Part shown: positions 41,460 through 51,298 of the stretch, one piece after another
How the letters are laid out: the number at the start of each line of letters is the position of its first letter
How positions within the stretch are numbered: the stretch's first letter is position 1
Assembly: GCF_004345725.1 (NCBI RefSeq)
Contig: NZ_SLXG01000006.1
Location: forward strand, 1 to 64,000
Length of the DNA: 64,000 bases
Direction: 5' to 3'
Source of the DNA: Crenobacter luteus
GTDB taxonomy: Bacteria > Pseudomonadota > Gammaproteobacteria > Burkholderiales > Chromobacteriaceae
The notes under the pieces: generated by a model
Database searches by the model: none
What the model saw: only the letters and a program-made list of their open reading frames with translations
What the model was told of the DNA's origin: nothing
Translations under genes and position numbers: made by a program

Positions 41460-42212
41460 TCAACGCGACAGCGCGCGGCGCTCGCGTTCGAGCTGCGCCA
41501 CGTAGCGTTGCACCAGGGTTTCCATCGCCGGCCGCGGGTCAAGGAAGTAGCAGCCGACGCGCTTGGCCTCGTTGCCGTTGCGCTGTTGCACCGTCAGGTG
41601 GTGCCGCACCTCGAGCGCCACGTCGAGCACGCCGACCCCCGGCAGCGCGATCTGGCAACGCGCGTAACGTTGGCCGAGCTCGAAGCCGGGCGCGTCGGCG
41701 GTGGGCAGCCACAGGGCGACGCCGCCGAGGCTGATGTCGTACAGCGCCAGCTCGACCGCGCCACCGGGAAAGTCGTCGATCCGGCACACGAGCGGATGGG
41801 CGACCGGCGTCTGGATACGGAAGTATTCGCGCCGCTGCAACTTGACCACCTGCTCGGGCAGGTCGACCGCGAAGGCTTGCCGCTCCTCGTGACGGACTTC
41901 GCGCGCGGCGCCGGTGACGAACTGGGTCTTGACCCCTTCCGGCGAGCAGACGAACACGTTGCGCTCGCTCTCGAGCAACTGGCGGTTGGTCTCGGGATTG
42001 CTGCCCCAGTCGAAAACCAGCACGCCGGCCTTGGCATCGACCTCGAGCAGACGCGTCAGGATGAAGGTCCGCCCCCGGTTGGAAAACACGGTCACCATCG
42101 GCCCGGCCTGGGCGATGGTTTTCAGATGATGGGCGATTTCTACCGGCGCGTTCAGGGTGTACCTCGACAGGTCGAGGCTGCCCGGCGCGGCGGGGCGGCT
42201 CGCTTCATTCAC
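41460..42212 (-). CDS. ycgR: PilZ-domain flagellar brake protein YcgR
   Basis: A 250-residue protein with an N-terminal YcgR domain and a C-terminal PilZ domain. The cyclic-di-GMP-binding residues are present: [12 protein letters not shown] (arginine motif, about 126-137) and DISLGGVAL. In enteric bacteria YcgR binds cyclic di-GMP and slows the flagellar motor. It lies upstream of hisG, probably by chance, and may respond to the GGDEF protein at 28-29.7 kb. Confidence 0.9.
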   Translation of the reverse strand: MNEASRPAAPGSLDLSRYTLNAPVEIAHHLKTIAQAGPMVTVFSNRGRTFILTRLLEVDAKAGVLVFDWGSNPETNRQLLESERNVFVCSPEGVKTQFVTGAAREVRHEERQAFAVDLPEQVVKLQRREYFRIQTPVAHPLVCRIDDFPGGAVELALYDISLGGVALWLPTADAPGFELGQRYARCQIALPGVGVLDVALEVRHHLTVQQRNGNEAKRVGCYFLDPRPAMETLVQRYVAQLERERRALSR

Positions 42213-42274
42213 GATGCTGGCTTTCAGGGGGATGGGTGGCTCAACCCCGCTAGTGTAGCGTAAGCGCTCTCCGT

Positions 42275-42859
42275 TTAGCGCAAGAGCTGCCTAAGATCGT
42301 GGGCGATCGCGTCGGCCGGCGTGCCGTAGGGCACGTAAACGCGCAAGCGTCCGTCGCGGTCGAACAGGTAGGAGCCGGCGCTGTGGTCGACGGTGTAGTC
42401 GGCCCCAGCCCCCTGTTTTTGCGCGACGACCTTGAAGCGCTCGGTCACCGCGCGCACCTCGGCCGGCGTCCCGGTCAGGCCCAGAAAGCCCGGGTCGAAG
42501 TGCGGCACGTAGCGCGCCAGCACCGCCGGCGTGTCGCGCTCGGGGTCGACGGTCACGAACAGCACCTGCACCGCCGCGCCATCCCCGCCCAGCGCCTTCT
42601 GCGCCGCGGCGTACTCGGCCATCGTCGTCGGACACACGTCGGGGCAGTGCGTATAGCCGAAGAACAGCGCGACCGCCTTGCCCTTGAAGTCGGACAACGC
42701 GCGCCTCTTGCCCTGCTGGTCGGTCAGCGCGAAGTCGCCGCCGAGCTCGGCGCCGGTGATGTCGGTGCCCTTCAGCTCGAGCGGCGGCGCGGACGGCGAG
42801 CAGGCCCCCAGCGCGAGGGCGAAAAAGGCGGCACAAAGGACAGCGGTCAGGACACGCAT
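42275..42859 (-). CDS. SCO1/SenC-family copper chaperone
   Basis: A 194-residue lipoprotein of the thioredoxin fold that delivers copper to the CuA site of cytochrome oxidase. The lipobox is LALGAC (Cys20), the copper-binding motif is HCPDVCP (Cys72 and Cys76), and a conserved later His is in YTVDHSAGS. Its start shares a base with the stop of cyoE (TGATG). It is the last gene of the cox cluster. Confidence 0.93.
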   Translation of the reverse strand: MRVLTAVLCAAFFALALGACSPSAPPLELKGTDITGAELGGDFALTDQQGKRRALSDFKGKAVALFFGYTHCPDVCPTTMAEYAAAQKALGGDGAAVQVLFVTVDPERDTPAVLARYVPHFDPGFLGLTGTPAEVRAVTERFKVVAQKQGAGADYTVDHSAGSYLFDRDGRLRVYVPYGTPADAIAHDLRQLLR

Positions 42860-43764
42860 CAGGCAAGCGGCAAGGGCAGATAATGGTCGACGAGCAGGGC
42901 GGCGAACAACCAGGTCAGGTACCAGATCGACCAAACGAAGGTGCGCCGCGCGAGCGGATCAGCATACTGGCGATGCAGACGGGCGGCAAGCCAGAGGAAG
43001 CGGGCGTTCAGCAGCAGCGCGGCGGCCAGGTAGACGGCGCCGGCGTGCGCCAGCGCCACCGGCAACAGGCTGACGCCGGCCAAAAGCCAGCTGTAGAGCA
43101 GCACCGACAGCGTGGTGAAACGCTCGCCGTGCGTGACCGGCAACATAGGCAGGCCGGCGCGCGCGTAATCGGCGCGGCGGTAGAGCGCCAGCGCCCAGAA
43201 GTGCGGCGGCGTCCAGGTGTAGATGATCAGGAACAGCACCAGCGCCGGCGCGCCGACCTCGCCGCTCACCGCCGCCCAGCCGAGGATGGGCGGCATCGCG
43301 CCGCTCGCGCCGCCGATCACGATGTTCTGCGGCGTGTTCGGCTTGAGCAGCAACGTGTAGACCAGCGCGTAGCCGACGAAGGTCGCCAACGTCAGCCAGG
43401 CGGTCAGCGCGTTCACGAAAACGAAGAGCAGCGCCATGCCCGCGCTGCCGGCCACGAGCGCCACCGACAGCGTCAGCGCGGCGCCGACCTCGCCACGCGC
43501 GGTTGCCCGGTGGGCGGTACGGCGCATCAGCGCGTCGGCGGTACGCTCGACCAGACAGTTGACCATCGCCGCCGCGCCGGCGACGAGCGCGATGCCGGCC
43601 GTCGCCGGCAGCAACAGCGACAGCGGCGGCAGGCTGGGGCTCGCCAGGCACATCCCGATCACCGCACAGAACACGATCAGCAGCACCACCTTGGGCTTGG
43701 CCAGCGGCCACAAGGCACGCCAGGCCGGCGCCCGCCCCGTTGCGTCGACGGTCACCACACTCAT
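42859..43764 (-). CDS. cyoE: Haem O synthase (protohaem IX farnesyltransferase)
   Basis: CyoE/CtaB (301 residues) farnesylates haem B to haem O, the precursor of haem A for the aa3 oxidase. It has about nine membrane helices. The UbiA motif is [18 protein letters not shown] (the first acidic residue is Glu rather than Asp), and a second motif is in [16 protein letters not shown] chose the ATG at 43764 (MSVVTVD), with GGGAGG upstream; six codons longer is possible. It overlaps ctaA by four bases. Confidence 0.94.
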   Translation of the reverse strand: MSVVTVDATGRAPAWRALWPLAKPKVVLLIVFCAVIGMCLASPSLPPLSLLLPATAGIALVAGAAAMVNCLVERTADALMRRTAHRATARGEVGAALTLSVALVAGSAGMALLFVFVNALTAWLTLATFVGYALVYTLLLKPNTPQNIVIGGASGAMPPILGWAAVSGEVGAPALVLFLIIYTWTPPHFWALALYRRADYARAGLPMLPVTHGERFTTLSVLLYSWLLAGVSLLPVALAHAGAVYLAAALLLNARFLWLAARLHRQYADPLARRTFVWSIWYLTWLFAALLVDHYLPLPLA

Positions 43765-44762
43765 ATCGCCTCCCTCTTCCACTTCCAGCCGAACCGGACG
43801 GACGCCGGCACGCTCCGCGTCGCGGCGAGCAGATGCACCGACAAAAGCAGCAGCAGCATCGCTCCCGCGTTGTGCGCCACCGCCAGCGGCAGCGGCAGTT
43901 GCAAGAGCACGTTGGCGACGCCGAGCCCGACCTGCACCGCCCAGACCAGCGTCAGCGCGGCCAGCCTCGCGCGCAACGCCGGCCAGCGCCAGCCCAGCAC
44001 GACGACAATGGATAGCGCGAGCGACACCAGCACGGCGCCCAACCTATGCGCCCAGTGGATCGCGACCAGTTGCCCGATCTCCAGCGGCACGCCGCCGGCC
44101 GGCTCGCCGAAGCCGCGCAAGCCATGGAAGGCGCCGTCGAAACGCATCGAGGCAGGAACCAGTTCGCCGTTGCAGCTCGGGAAACCCTGACAGGCCAACG
44201 CGGCGTAGTGCGTCGACACCCAGCCACCCAGCGCGATCTGTGCGCCCACCGCGGCGAGCGCCAGCACCAAGAGTCGCCGGTACCACGGCGCGACGGCGAC
44301 GCCGTCATCACCGCGCGATACGCACCAGGCGAGCGCGGCGACCAGCGCCATGCCGCCGACGAGGTGGGCGGTGACGATCGCCGGCTTCAGCAGCAGCGTG
44401 ACGGTCCACATGCCGAGCAGGCCCTGGAACACGACCAAGGCCAGCAGGACCGACGCCGGCAGCCGGTCGCGACGCGTCGCGAAGGCGAGCAGCGTCGCGC
44501 ACAGGATGACGAAACCGAGGCCCGCCGCCAGATAGCGGTGGATCATTTCCTTCCAGGCCTTGGCGTGGCTGACCGGCCCGTCGGGGTCGAGCGCCATCGC
44601 GCGCGCGATCTCCGCGGCGGCGGCGAGCGGTGTCGGCTTGCCATAGCAGCCGGGCCAGTCCGGACAGCCGAGCCCGGCGTCGGACAGCCGCACGTAGGCG
44701 CCAAGCGGCACCACGATCAAGGCCAGCGCCAGCGCCAGCCACAAGACGCGTCTTGCCTGCAT
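43761..44762 (-). CDS. ctaA: Haem A synthase
   Basis: CtaA/Cox15 (333 residues) oxidises haem O to haem A. It has about eight membrane helices and axial histidines in the two half repeats (for example [12 protein letters not shown] and later [11 protein letters not shown]), along with [10 protein letters not shown] near the start, where an extra-membrane disulfide is known in relatives. It overlaps cyoE. Confidence 0.94.
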   Translation of the reverse strand: MQARRVLWLALALALIVVPLGAYVRLSDAGLGCPDWPGCYGKPTPLAAAAEIARAMALDPDGPVSHAKAWKEMIHRYLAAGLGFVILCATLLAFATRRDRLPASVLLALVVFQGLLGMWTVTLLLKPAIVTAHLVGGMALVAALAWCVSRGDDGVAVAPWYRRLLVLALAAVGAQIALGGWVSTHYAALACQGFPSCNGELVPASMRFDGAFHGLRGFGEPAGGVPLEIGQLVAIHWAHRLGAVLVSLALSIVVVLGWRWPALRARLAALTLVWAVQVGLGVANVLLQLPLPLAVAHNAGAMLLLLLSVHLLAATRSVPASVRFGWKWKREAI

Positions 44763-44778
44763 CGCTCCCCCTTACCGG

Positions 44779-44788
44779 CTCGGCCAAG
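44779..44788 (+). repeat. Single uptake-element copy upstream of ctaA
   Basis: GGCTCGGCCAAG lies in the short gap before ctaA; a partial second arm (CAACCGAGCC) follows closely. Confidence 0.7.
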
Positions 44789-44789
44789 C

Positions 44790-45290
44790 TCAACCGAGCC
44801 CGTTGTTGGTCTTCAACAAGCGCGCGACTTCGCGGATCGCCGCCGTCGGCGCGACGCCGTCGCGGTAGAACATCACCTGGTTGCCGAGCGGGTCGACCAG
44901 GTAGACGCCCCCTTCCAGCGCCGCCGCCGCAGCGCCGCCGGCGACCCTCCTCACGCCCTCCAGCGCCGGGCCGCCCGGCTCGCCGACCAGGACGCGCTGC
45001 ATCCGCGCCGCGGCCTCGCCCTGTGCCCGGTGCCACTGGCGGGCGGCGAACAGCCTCTCCTCGCAGCGGGCATCGCACGACACGCCGGCGACGACGGCCA
45101 GCACCCACTGCCCCTTCGGCCACGCCGGCGCGCCGGCGACAGCGAAGGGTTGCGTCGGCAGCAGCAGGCCGACCGTTTTGCCCGGCGCCGGCAGGCGAGC
45201 CTGATAGGCGACCCAGGAGCCGAGCACCGGACTTGCGCAGAACAGCGCCAGCAGCAGCAGCTTCAGACGTGCGAGATTACGCAGACTCAT
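44790..45290 (-). CDS. Membrane-anchored protein of the cytochrome oxidase operon, thioredoxin-like
   Basis: A 166-residue protein with one N-terminal membrane anchor (about 8-30) and a periplasmic domain with a single Cys pair-like segment (SCDARC). The tail (GGVYLVDPLGNQVMFY) resembles the SCO/thioredoxin-fold proteins. I do not recognise a named family. Position between SURF1 and ctaA suggests a role in oxidase assembly. The ATG at 45290 overlaps the end of the SURF1 gene by 14 bases. Confidence 0.65.
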   Translation of the reverse strand: MSLRNLARLKLLLLALFCASPVLGSWVAYQARLPAPGKTVGLLLPTQPFAVAGAPAWPKGQWVLAVVAGVSCDARCEERLFAARQWHRAQGEAAARMQRVLVGEPGGPALEGVRRVAGGAAAAALEGGVYLVDPLGNQVMFYRDGVAPTAAIREVARLLKTNNGLG

Positions 45291-46011
45291 GACGGCGCCT
45301 CCCCAAAACGGCACACCCTACTACCAGACATAGTCCAATCAGCAGCCACTGCAACGCATACGCATAATGGCGGTCCGGCGAGAACGGCGGTCTTGTCGGG
45401 CGCGGCCGGAGCGGTCCGGGCGGGTTTTCGAGCGTCACCATGCCCGCGCGCAACGGCTGGCCCAGGCGCTCGGCCAAGCCCACCGGGTCGATCGCGTCGG
45501 TCAACCCCTCGTACGCAAGTCGCGCCCCGGGCAAGGTCAAACGCGCCGGCAGAGGCAGCCAGCGCCCGGTCGCTCCGTCGGGCAAGCCGAGTGCGCGACG
45601 CGACGCATGCTGGGGCTGCCAGCCCAGCTCAACCAGCAACGTCGAGCCATCGGCCAGCCGGAAGGCCTGGAACTGCCGCAAACCCGGTTCGCGCCCGAGC
45701 CAGGCGTTCGTCAACCAGAGTGCAGGCCCGACAGCCTGCCCTGCGACGGCAACGCGCCGGTAGTCGGGCTCGGCCGCCGGATCGGCGGGCAGCGCGCCGG
45801 CGGGCGCGTGCGAGGCGGCCTCGTAACGCGCCAACACCTCGGCGCGCGACTCGGCGCGCTGCCACTGCCAGAACGCGAGCAGGAAGGGCAGTACGGCGAG
45901 CAGCCACAACCAGGCGAGCGGGCGGCGCGGCGCGGCGCGAGGCGAGGCGGCGCGAGCCGGCTGCGCCGGCCTCGCCGGGCGGGAGACGCCCCGGCGTCGG
46001 GGCCGGGCCAT
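45277..46011 (-). CDS. SURF1-family cytochrome oxidase assembly protein
   Basis: A 244-residue protein with the SURF1 layout: a membrane helix near residues 30-50 (LAWLWLLAVLPFLLAFWQW), a periplasmic domain (WLGREPGLRQFQAFRLADGS), and a second helix near the C-terminus (HYAYALQWLLIGLCLVVG). The first 28 residues are basic and Pro-rich and may be partly a wrong start; no ribosome site is evident at the ATG. SURF1 helps insert haem into subunit I. Confidence 0.85.
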   Translation of the reverse strand: MARPRRRGVSRPARPAQPARAASPRAAPRRPLAWLWLLAVLPFLLAFWQWQRAESRAEVLARYEAASHAPAGALPADPAAEPDYRRVAVAGQAVGPALWLTNAWLGREPGLRQFQAFRLADGSTLLVELGWQPQHASRRALGLPDGATGRWLPLPARLTLPGARLAYEGLTDAIDPVGLAERLGQPLRAGMVTLENPPGPLRPRPTRPPFSPDRHYAYALQWLLIGLCLVVGCAVLGRRRHESA

Positions 46012-46081
46012 GCGCAAGGGCTGCACCGCACGGGCGGGCGCCCTACACTGAAGCGACACCAAGGACGCGAAAGGTTGAACG

Positions 46082-46279
46082 ATGCAGGCTTTGACCGGGT
46101 TGTTGCTGTTAGCCATCGTCATTACCCTGTTCTGGGGGCTGGCCGGCGTGATACGCGGCCGGCCCGGTTCGACGCGCGCCGTCAGGACGCTGACGCTGCG
46201 CGTCGGCCTGTCGCTCGGCCTGTTCGTCCTGCTGCTGGTCGGCATGCTGTCCGGCTGGTGGGCGCCGCACGCGCTATAG
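46082..46279 (+). CDS. DUF2909 twin-transmembrane protein
   Basis: A 65-residue protein with two membrane segments (LLLLAIVITLFWGLAGVI and a second with LFVLLLVGMLSGWW) and a DUF2909 pattern. Its function is unknown. It lies on the opposite strand inside the leftward cox cluster, and its stop overlaps the coxC stop by six bases. Confidence 0.75.
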   Translation: MQALTGLLLLAIVITLFWGLAGVIRGRPGSTRAVRTLTLRVGLSLGLFVLLLVGMLSGWWAPHAL

Positions 46280-47128
46280 CCAGTAAACGAATACGAACAG
46301 CAGCAACCACACCACGTCGACGAAGTGCCAGTACCACGCCGCCGCCTCGAAGGCGAAGTGGTGCTCGGCGTCGAAATGCCCCTTGAGCACGCGCATCCAC
46401 ACCACGAACAGGATGACCGTACCGAGCAGCACATGCAGGCCGTGGAAGCCGGTCAGCATGTAGAAGGTCATGCCGTAAGCGCCCGAGGCGAAGGTCAGGT
46501 TCAGCTCGTGCAGTGCGTGCGCGTACTCCCAGCCCTGCATGACGAGAAACAAGGTGCCGAGCAGCACCGTCCCGCCCAGCCCCCAGGCCAGTTGGCCCCG
46601 TTTCCCCTTCACCAGCCCCCAGTGCGCGACCGTCACCGTCACGCCCGACGACAACAGGATCAGCGTATTGATCGCCGGCAGCCCCCAGGCCGACATCGCC
46701 TCGTAAGGCGCGGTGATCCCCGGCCCGGTCGACAACGGCCAGGCGGCCTCGAAGTCCGGGTAAAGCAGCTTGTGGCTGAAGTTGCCCAGTTCGGGCACGG
46801 AAATCACTCGGACGTAGAACAGCACGCCGAAGAAGGCGGCGAAGAACATCACCTCGGAAAAGATGAACCAGCCCATCGCCCAGCGGAAGGAGTGGTCTTC
46901 CTTGCCGTGGTAGCGGCCGGCGAGGCTCTCGCGGATCACGTCGCCGAACCAGCCGAACAGCATGTAGACGAGAATGCTCGCGCCGGTGACCAGCAGGCCG
47001 CCGCCGAGCGCGACGCCGTTGATCGCCAGCGCCGCGCCGAGCCCCAGGCAGAACAGCGCGATCGCGCCGACCAGCGGCCAGTACGACGGATCGGGTACGA
47101 AGTAGTGGGTTTGCCGCGTGCCTTCCAT
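46274..47128 (-). CDS. coxC: Cytochrome c oxidase subunit III
   Basis: CoxC (284 residues) has seven membrane helices and the standard motifs EVMFFAAFFGVLFYVR, GFHGLHVLLGTV and the terminal EAAAWYWHFVDVVWLLLF. It stabilises the aa3 oxidase; subunit I needs it for long-term activity. It lies downstream of the DUF2970 and cox11 genes. Confidence 0.96.
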   Translation of the reverse strand: MEGTRQTHYFVPDPSYWPLVGAIALFCLGLGAALAINGVALGGGLLVTGASILVYMLFGWFGDVIRESLAGRYHGKEDHSFRWAMGWFIFSEVMFFAAFFGVLFYVRVISVPELGNFSHKLLYPDFEAAWPLSTGPGITAPYEAMSAWGLPAINTLILLSSGVTVTVAHWGLVKGKRGQLAWGLGGTVLLGTLFLVMQGWEYAHALHELNLTFASGAYGMTFYMLTGFHGLHVLLGTVILFVVWMRVLKGHFDAEHHFAFEAAAWYWHFVDVVWLLLFVFVYWL

Positions 47129-47179
47129 ACGTCCCTCCTTGGCGCGTCGCGTGCCCGGCGTCGGACCGGGCGGCGCGGC

Positions 47180-47362
47180 TCAACTGATCCAGTTCACCAA
47201 CAGCAGCAGGATGCCGACGAAGATCGCGACGGCGAACAAGGCGGCCGCGACGATCGCCAGCGGGCTCAGCTTCGCGTCCTCGCGCACCGCGGCGCCGCGC
47301 CGCACGCCGAACGCCGCCGATAACACCGCCTTGAGCGCCGGCCAGAAACCGATCCCGCCCAT
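47180..47362 (-). CDS. DUF2970 small membrane protein
   Basis: A 60-residue protein with one C-terminal membrane helix (IVAAALFAVAIFVGILLLLV). The DUF2970 pattern fits, and the gene almost always lies in cox operons of betaproteobacteria, but its role is unknown. Confidence 0.8.
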   Translation of the reverse strand: MGGIGFWPALKAVLSAAFGVRRGAAVREDAKLSPLAIVAAALFAVAIFVGILLLLVNWIS

Positions 47363-47363
47363 C

Positions 47364-47903
47364 TCAGGCTCCCTTGCCCGGCACGTCGAACACCGTGTAC
47401 GACAGGGTGATTTCCCGTACCGCCTCGGGCAGGGCCGGATCGACGAAGAACACCACCGGGAAGCGGCGCCGCTCGCCCGGGGCGAAGGCCTGCTGCTTGA
47501 AGCAGAAGCAGTCGAGCTTCTTCACGTACTCGCCGGCCGCCGCCGGCAGGTAGCGCGGAATCGCCTGGCCGACCACCTCGCGCGCGCCGGCGTTGACGAT
47601 CTCATACTCGACCTTGACGAACTCGCCCGGCCGGGCGCGCAGCTGGCCGGTCAGCGGCCGCACCTGCCACGGCAGGCCGGCCTGCACCGTAGCGTCGAAG
47701 GTCAGCAGCACTTCGGCCGCCGCCGCACCCCGCGCCGCCTTTCCGACCGCGTCGGCGCGCTGCAACTGGTTGATCCCGGTCACCTCGCAGATCACGCGGT
47801 AGATCGGGATCAACCCCCAGGCGAAACCGAACATCAACAGCGCGATCAGCGCGAGCTTCTTCAGCAGCGCCAGGTTGGCCGAGCGTCTCGTATCGGCGCG
47901 CAT
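47364..47903 (-). CDS. ctaG: Cytochrome c oxidase assembly protein CtaG (Cox11)
   Basis: CtaG/Cox11 (179 residues) is a periplasmic copper chaperone that inserts CuB into subunit I. One membrane anchor is near the N-terminus, then a periplasmic immunoglobulin-like fold with the copper-binding pair in LDCFCFKQQ. It starts 10 bases after the coxA stop. The element copy at 47874 is read as Ser-Ala-Asn. Confidence 0.94.
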   Translation of the reverse strand: MRADTRRSANLALLKKLALIALLMFGFAWGLIPIYRVICEVTGINQLQRADAVGKAARGAAAAEVLLTFDATVQAGLPWQVRPLTGQLRARPGEFVKVEYEIVNAGAREVVGQAIPRYLPAAAGEYVKKLDCFCFKQQAFAPGERRRFPVVFFVDPALPEAVREITLSYTVFDVPGKGA

Positions 47904-47913
47904 ATTTCCTCTC

Positions 47914-49536
47914 CTAGTGGTGCACCCCGCCCTTCATGCCGCGGATCGCGCCGTTTTCGCCAACTTCCAGCTCGGGTGCCTCGACGAAACTGTGATAAGG
48001 CGCCGGCGACGGCAGCTGCCACTCGAGCGTGTCGGCACCCTCCCACGGCTTGGCCGGCGCCGGGTCGCCGCGCCGGAGGCTCCACAGGATGTTGTAGAGA
48101 AAGATCAGTTGGCCGAGGCCGAAGCAGAAGGCGCCGACGCTGGCGATCTCGTTGAACGAGGTGAACTGCAGCGCGTAGTCGGGAATGCGGCGCGGCATGC
48201 CGGCAAGACCGAGGAAATGCATCGGGAAGAAGGTGACGTTGAACCACACCAGCGACCACCAGAAGTGCAGCTTGCCGAGCCGCTCGCTGTACATGCGCCC
48301 GCTCATCTTCGGAAACCAGTAGTAAACGGCGGCGAACAGGCTGAACAGCGCGCCGGCGACCAGCACGTAGTGGAAATGGGCGACGACGTAGTAGCTGTCC
48401 TGCAGCTGGATGTCGACCGCCGCGACGCTCAGCGTCACGCCGGACAGGCCGCCGACGGTGAACAGGCAGACGAAGCCGATCGCGAACAGCATCGGCGTCT
48501 CGAAACTGATGCTGCCCTGCCACAGCGTCGCGATCCAGTTGAATACCTTCACGCCGGTCGGCACCGCGATCAGCATCGTCGCGTACATGAAGAACAACTG
48601 CGCGGTCGCCGGCATGCCGGTGGTGAACATGTGGTGGGCCCAGACCATGAACGACAAGAGCGCGATCGAGCTGGTCGCGTACACCATCGACGCGTAGCCG
48701 AACAGCGGCTTGCGCGCGAAGGTCGGCAGGATGTGGCTGACGATGCCGAAGGCCGGCAAGGCCATGATGTAGACCTCGGGATGGCCGAAGAACCAGAACA
48801 CGTGCTGGTAGAGCACCGGATCGCCGCCGCCGGCGGCGTTGAAGAAGTGGGTGCCGAAGTGGCGGTCGGTCAGCACCATGGTCACCACGCCGGCGAGCAC
48901 CGGCATCACCGCGATGATCAGGTAGGCGGTGATCAGGCTGGCCCACGCGAACATCGGCATCTTCATCAGCGTCATGCCCGGCGCGCGCAGGTTCAGGATG
49001 GTGACGATGATGTTGATCGAGCCCATGATCGAGCTGATGCCCATGATGTGGATCGCGAAGATGGTCAGGTCCATGCCCATGCCCATCTGGGTGGACAGGG
49101 GCGCGTACAGCGTCCAGCCCGCCGACGCCGCGCCGCCCGGCACCGCGAAGGAGACGATCAGCAGCAGCGCCGCCGGCGGCAGCAGCCAGAAGCTCCAGTT
49201 GTTCATCCGCGCGAACGCCATGTCCGGCGCGCCTATCATCAGCGGCAACAGCCAGTTCGCCATCCCGGTGAAGGCCGGCATGATCGCGCCGAACACCATG
49301 ATCAGCCCGTGCAGCGTGGTCAGCTGGTTGAACAGGTCAGGCTGCCAGAACTGCAGGCCGGGCTGGAACAGCTCGGCGCGGATGCCCAGCGCCATTACGC
49401 CGCCGGTCAGGAACATGGTGAACGAGAACCACAGGTAGAGCGTGCCGATGTCCTTGTGGTTGGTCGCGGCCAGCCAGCGGGACCAGCCGCGCGGACGCGC
49501 GTGGTGGCCTTGTTCGGTATCGGTAACGACTGCCAT
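47914..49536 (-). CDS. coxA: Cytochrome c oxidase subunit I
   Basis: CoxA (540 residues) carries haem a, haem a3 and CuB and pumps protons. It has twelve membrane helices. The CuB/haem region is intact: [17 protein letters not shown], then [11 protein letters not shown] and [21 protein letters not shown] chose the ATG at 49536 (MAVVTDTEQ); an upstream in-frame frame overlaps coxB. It follows coxB by 43 bases. Confidence 0.97.
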   Translation of the reverse strand: MAVVTDTEQGHHARPRGWSRWLAATNHKDIGTLYLWFSFTMFLTGGVMALGIRAELFQPGLQFWQPDLFNQLTTLHGLIMVFGAIMPAFTGMANWLLPLMIGAPDMAFARMNNWSFWLLPPAALLLIVSFAVPGGAASAGWTLYAPLSTQMGMGMDLTIFAIHIMGISSIMGSINIIVTILNLRAPGMTLMKMPMFAWASLITAYLIIAVMPVLAGVVTMVLTDRHFGTHFFNAAGGGDPVLYQHVFWFFGHPEVYIMALPAFGIVSHILPTFARKPLFGYASMVYATSSIALLSFMVWAHHMFTTGMPATAQLFFMYATMLIAVPTGVKVFNWIATLWQGSISFETPMLFAIGFVCLFTVGGLSGVTLSVAAVDIQLQDSYYVVAHFHYVLVAGALFSLFAAVYYWFPKMSGRMYSERLGKLHFWWSLVWFNVTFFPMHFLGLAGMPRRIPDYALQFTSFNEIASVGAFCFGLGQLIFLYNILWSLRRGDPAPAKPWEGADTLEWQLPSPAPYHSFVEAPELEVGENGAIRGMKGGVHH

Positions 49537-49579
49537 AGACACTCCTCGAAACCGGGTTGCGTTTGGGTCGGGGCGCCGC

Positions 49580-50698
49580 CTAGCCCTTGCCGCCGCGCGC
49601 GGCGCGGATGTCCTTGGGCTGCACCAGCTGGCCGGTGTTGTTGCCCCAGGCGTTGCGCTCGTAGGTAATGATGGCGGCCAGGTCGGTGTCGGACAGTTGC
49701 GGCCCCCAGGCAGCCATCGCCGGATTCTTCTTGCTGCCATGCAGCACGATATCGATGTGCGCGGCGAGGTCGCCGGTCACCATAGGCGTGCCGACCAGAC
49801 TCGGGAAGGCGCCGGGAATGCCCTTGCCGTTCGCCTGGTGACAGGCGACGCAATTCTGCAGGTAGGCCTTCTCGCCGCGCGCCATCAGGTCGGCCAAGCT
49901 CCAGACCTTGTCCGGATCGCCGGCGCCGGCCGCGGCGGCGGCCTTCTTCGCGGCCAGCCACTGCTCGTAGTCGGCCGGCGCGCGCGCGTCGACGACGATG
50001 GGCATGAAGCCGTGGTCCTTGCCGCACAGTTCGGCGCACTGGCCACGGTAGATGCCGGGCTGGTCGACCTTGAACCAGGTGTCGCGCACGAAGCCGGGGA
50101 TCGCGTCCTGCTTGATGCCGAGCGCCGGCACCCACCAGGCGTGGATCACGTCGTTGGCGGTCAGCAGCAGCCTCACCTTCTTGCCGGTCGGCACGACGAG
50201 CGGCTCGTCTACTTCGAGCAGATAGTGGTCGCCCTTGGCCGAGCCGTTCTCGATCGCGGTTCTGGGCGTCGCCAGGTGGCTCATGAAGCCGACCTTCTCG
50301 TCGAGATAGTCGTAGCGCCACTTCCACTGGTAGCCGGTAACCTTGATGGTCATGTCCTCGCCGCGCGTGCTTTTCTGGTCGAGAATCACGCGGGTCGCCG
50401 GCCAGGCCATGCCGACCAGGATCAGGAAGGGAATCACCGTCCAGATCACTTCGACGGTGGTGTTCTCGTGAAACAGCCGCGCCTTGTGGCCCGCGGCCTT
50501 GCGGTGCCGGAACAGCGAATAGAACATGACCGCGAACACGACGACGAAGATCGCGGCGGTGATGACGAGGAGCAAGGTGTGCAGGTCGTAGACGTCGCGC
50601 GCGATCTCGGTGACCGGCGCAGGCAGGTTCAGCTGCACCGCGTGAGCGCCGGTCGACGCGACGGTCAGCCCCACCATGAATGCGCGTAGCAAAGACAT
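49580..50698 (-). CDS. coxB: Cytochrome c oxidase subunit II with fused cytochrome c
   Basis: CoxB (372 residues) has a signal or first helix, a second membrane helix, the cupredoxin CuA domain and a fused C-terminal cytochrome c. The CuA ligands are in the [14 protein letters not shown] motif with the earlier His, and the haem-binding motif is CVACH near residue 280. It receives electrons from soluble cytochrome c. It is the first gene of the cox cluster, and the start has GGGGAA upstream. An in-frame start at 50737 is possible. Confidence 0.95.
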   Translation of the reverse strand: MSLLRAFMVGLTVASTGAHAVQLNLPAPVTEIARDVYDLHTLLLVITAAIFVVVFAVMFYSLFRHRKAAGHKARLFHENTTVEVIWTVIPFLILVGMAWPATRVILDQKSTRGEDMTIKVTGYQWKWRYDYLDEKVGFMSHLATPRTAIENGSAKGDHYLLEVDEPLVVPTGKKVRLLLTANDVIHAWWVPALGIKQDAIPGFVRDTWFKVDQPGIYRGQCAELCGKDHGFMPIVVDARAPADYEQWLAAKKAAAAAGAGDPDKVWSLADLMARGEKAYLQNCVACHQANGKGIPGAFPSLVGTPMVTGDLAAHIDIVLHGSKKNPAMAAWGPQLSDTDLAAIITYERNAWGNNTGQLVQPKDIRAARGGKG

Positions 50699-50791
50699 GG
50701 ACGTTCCCCGCTTTGTGACGGGCCCAGACGGGCCCAACCGGATCGACGGACTACCCGTTCATGACATCGTTAATGACGACGGGCTGTTCTG

Positions 50792-50819
50792 ATACTAGGC
50801 TTTAAGCTCGATAAAACAA
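50792..50819 (-). promoter_or_regulatory. Candidate promoter of the cox operon
   Basis: Minus strand TTGTTT (50819-50814), 16 bases, then TAGTAT (50797-50792), about 95 bases upstream of coxB. Only partial matches to consensus, in a relatively AT-rich patch. Confidence 0.35.
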
Positions 50820-50873
50820 GCGCAGAACGATTTGCACCGCAGCATCGCCGACCGCCCCGCCATGGAGACCGCC

Positions 50874-51194
50874 ATGCCACGCATCCCTTCCCTCGCCCTG
50901 TGCGGCAGCCTCGTCCTGCTGGGCGGCTGCGCCACGATGATGTCGTCGACCGTCGCCAAGAACGCCGGCGCCTACGGCGCGCAATGGTTCGAACAGGCAG
51001 GCTACCCGCTCGCCGGGCCGCTGCAGTGCCAGGTGCTCGAAGCGACGGCCGGGACCGTCAACTGCAGCGGCACCACGCGCAGCGGCGAAGCCGCGGTGAT
51101 GAGCGGCGACGTCAACGCGCCGGCTGGCACCGGCAACCCGCTGCTCGGCTCGGTGGGCGGCCGCGAGGTCTTCCGGGTCCGCGCGCCGCAATAG
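50874..51194 (+). CDS. Small hypothetical lipoprotein
   Basis: A 106-residue predicted lipoprotein with lipobox VLLGGC (Cys near 19-20), two further cysteines (LQCQV, VNCSG) that could form a disulfide, and no recognised domain. The ATG at 50874 has GGAG upstream; a longer frame starting at 50832 would bury the signal. It is divergent from coxB and converges on xpt. Confidence 0.7.
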   Translation: MPRIPSLALCGSLVLLGGCATMMSSTVAKNAGAYGAQWFEQAGYPLAGPLQCQVLEATAGTVNCSGTTRSGEAAVMSGDVNAPAGTGNPLLGSVGGREVFRVRAPQ

Positions 51195-51207
51195 CACGGA
51201 CCGACGG

Positions 51208-51217
51208 CTCGGCCAAC
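51208..51217 (+). repeat. Single uptake-element copy between the lipoprotein gene and xpt
   Basis: CGGCTCGGCCAACCCCGAG lies in the gap after the lipoprotein gene, with no second arm. Confidence 0.75.
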
Positions 51218-51253
51218 CCCGAGTTCAGCTTCATGCAACAGCGCGGAAACGAA

Positions 51254-51278
51254 AAACGGCACCCGTCGGGGTGCCGTT
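51254..51278 (-). terminator. Terminator of xpt
   Basis: On the minus strand AACGGCACC, a loop and GGGTGCCGTT are followed by TTTTTC. This ends the leftward xpt transcript. Confidence 0.85.
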
Positions 51279-51298
51279 GCTGTGCGGGCGGGGCGCGC

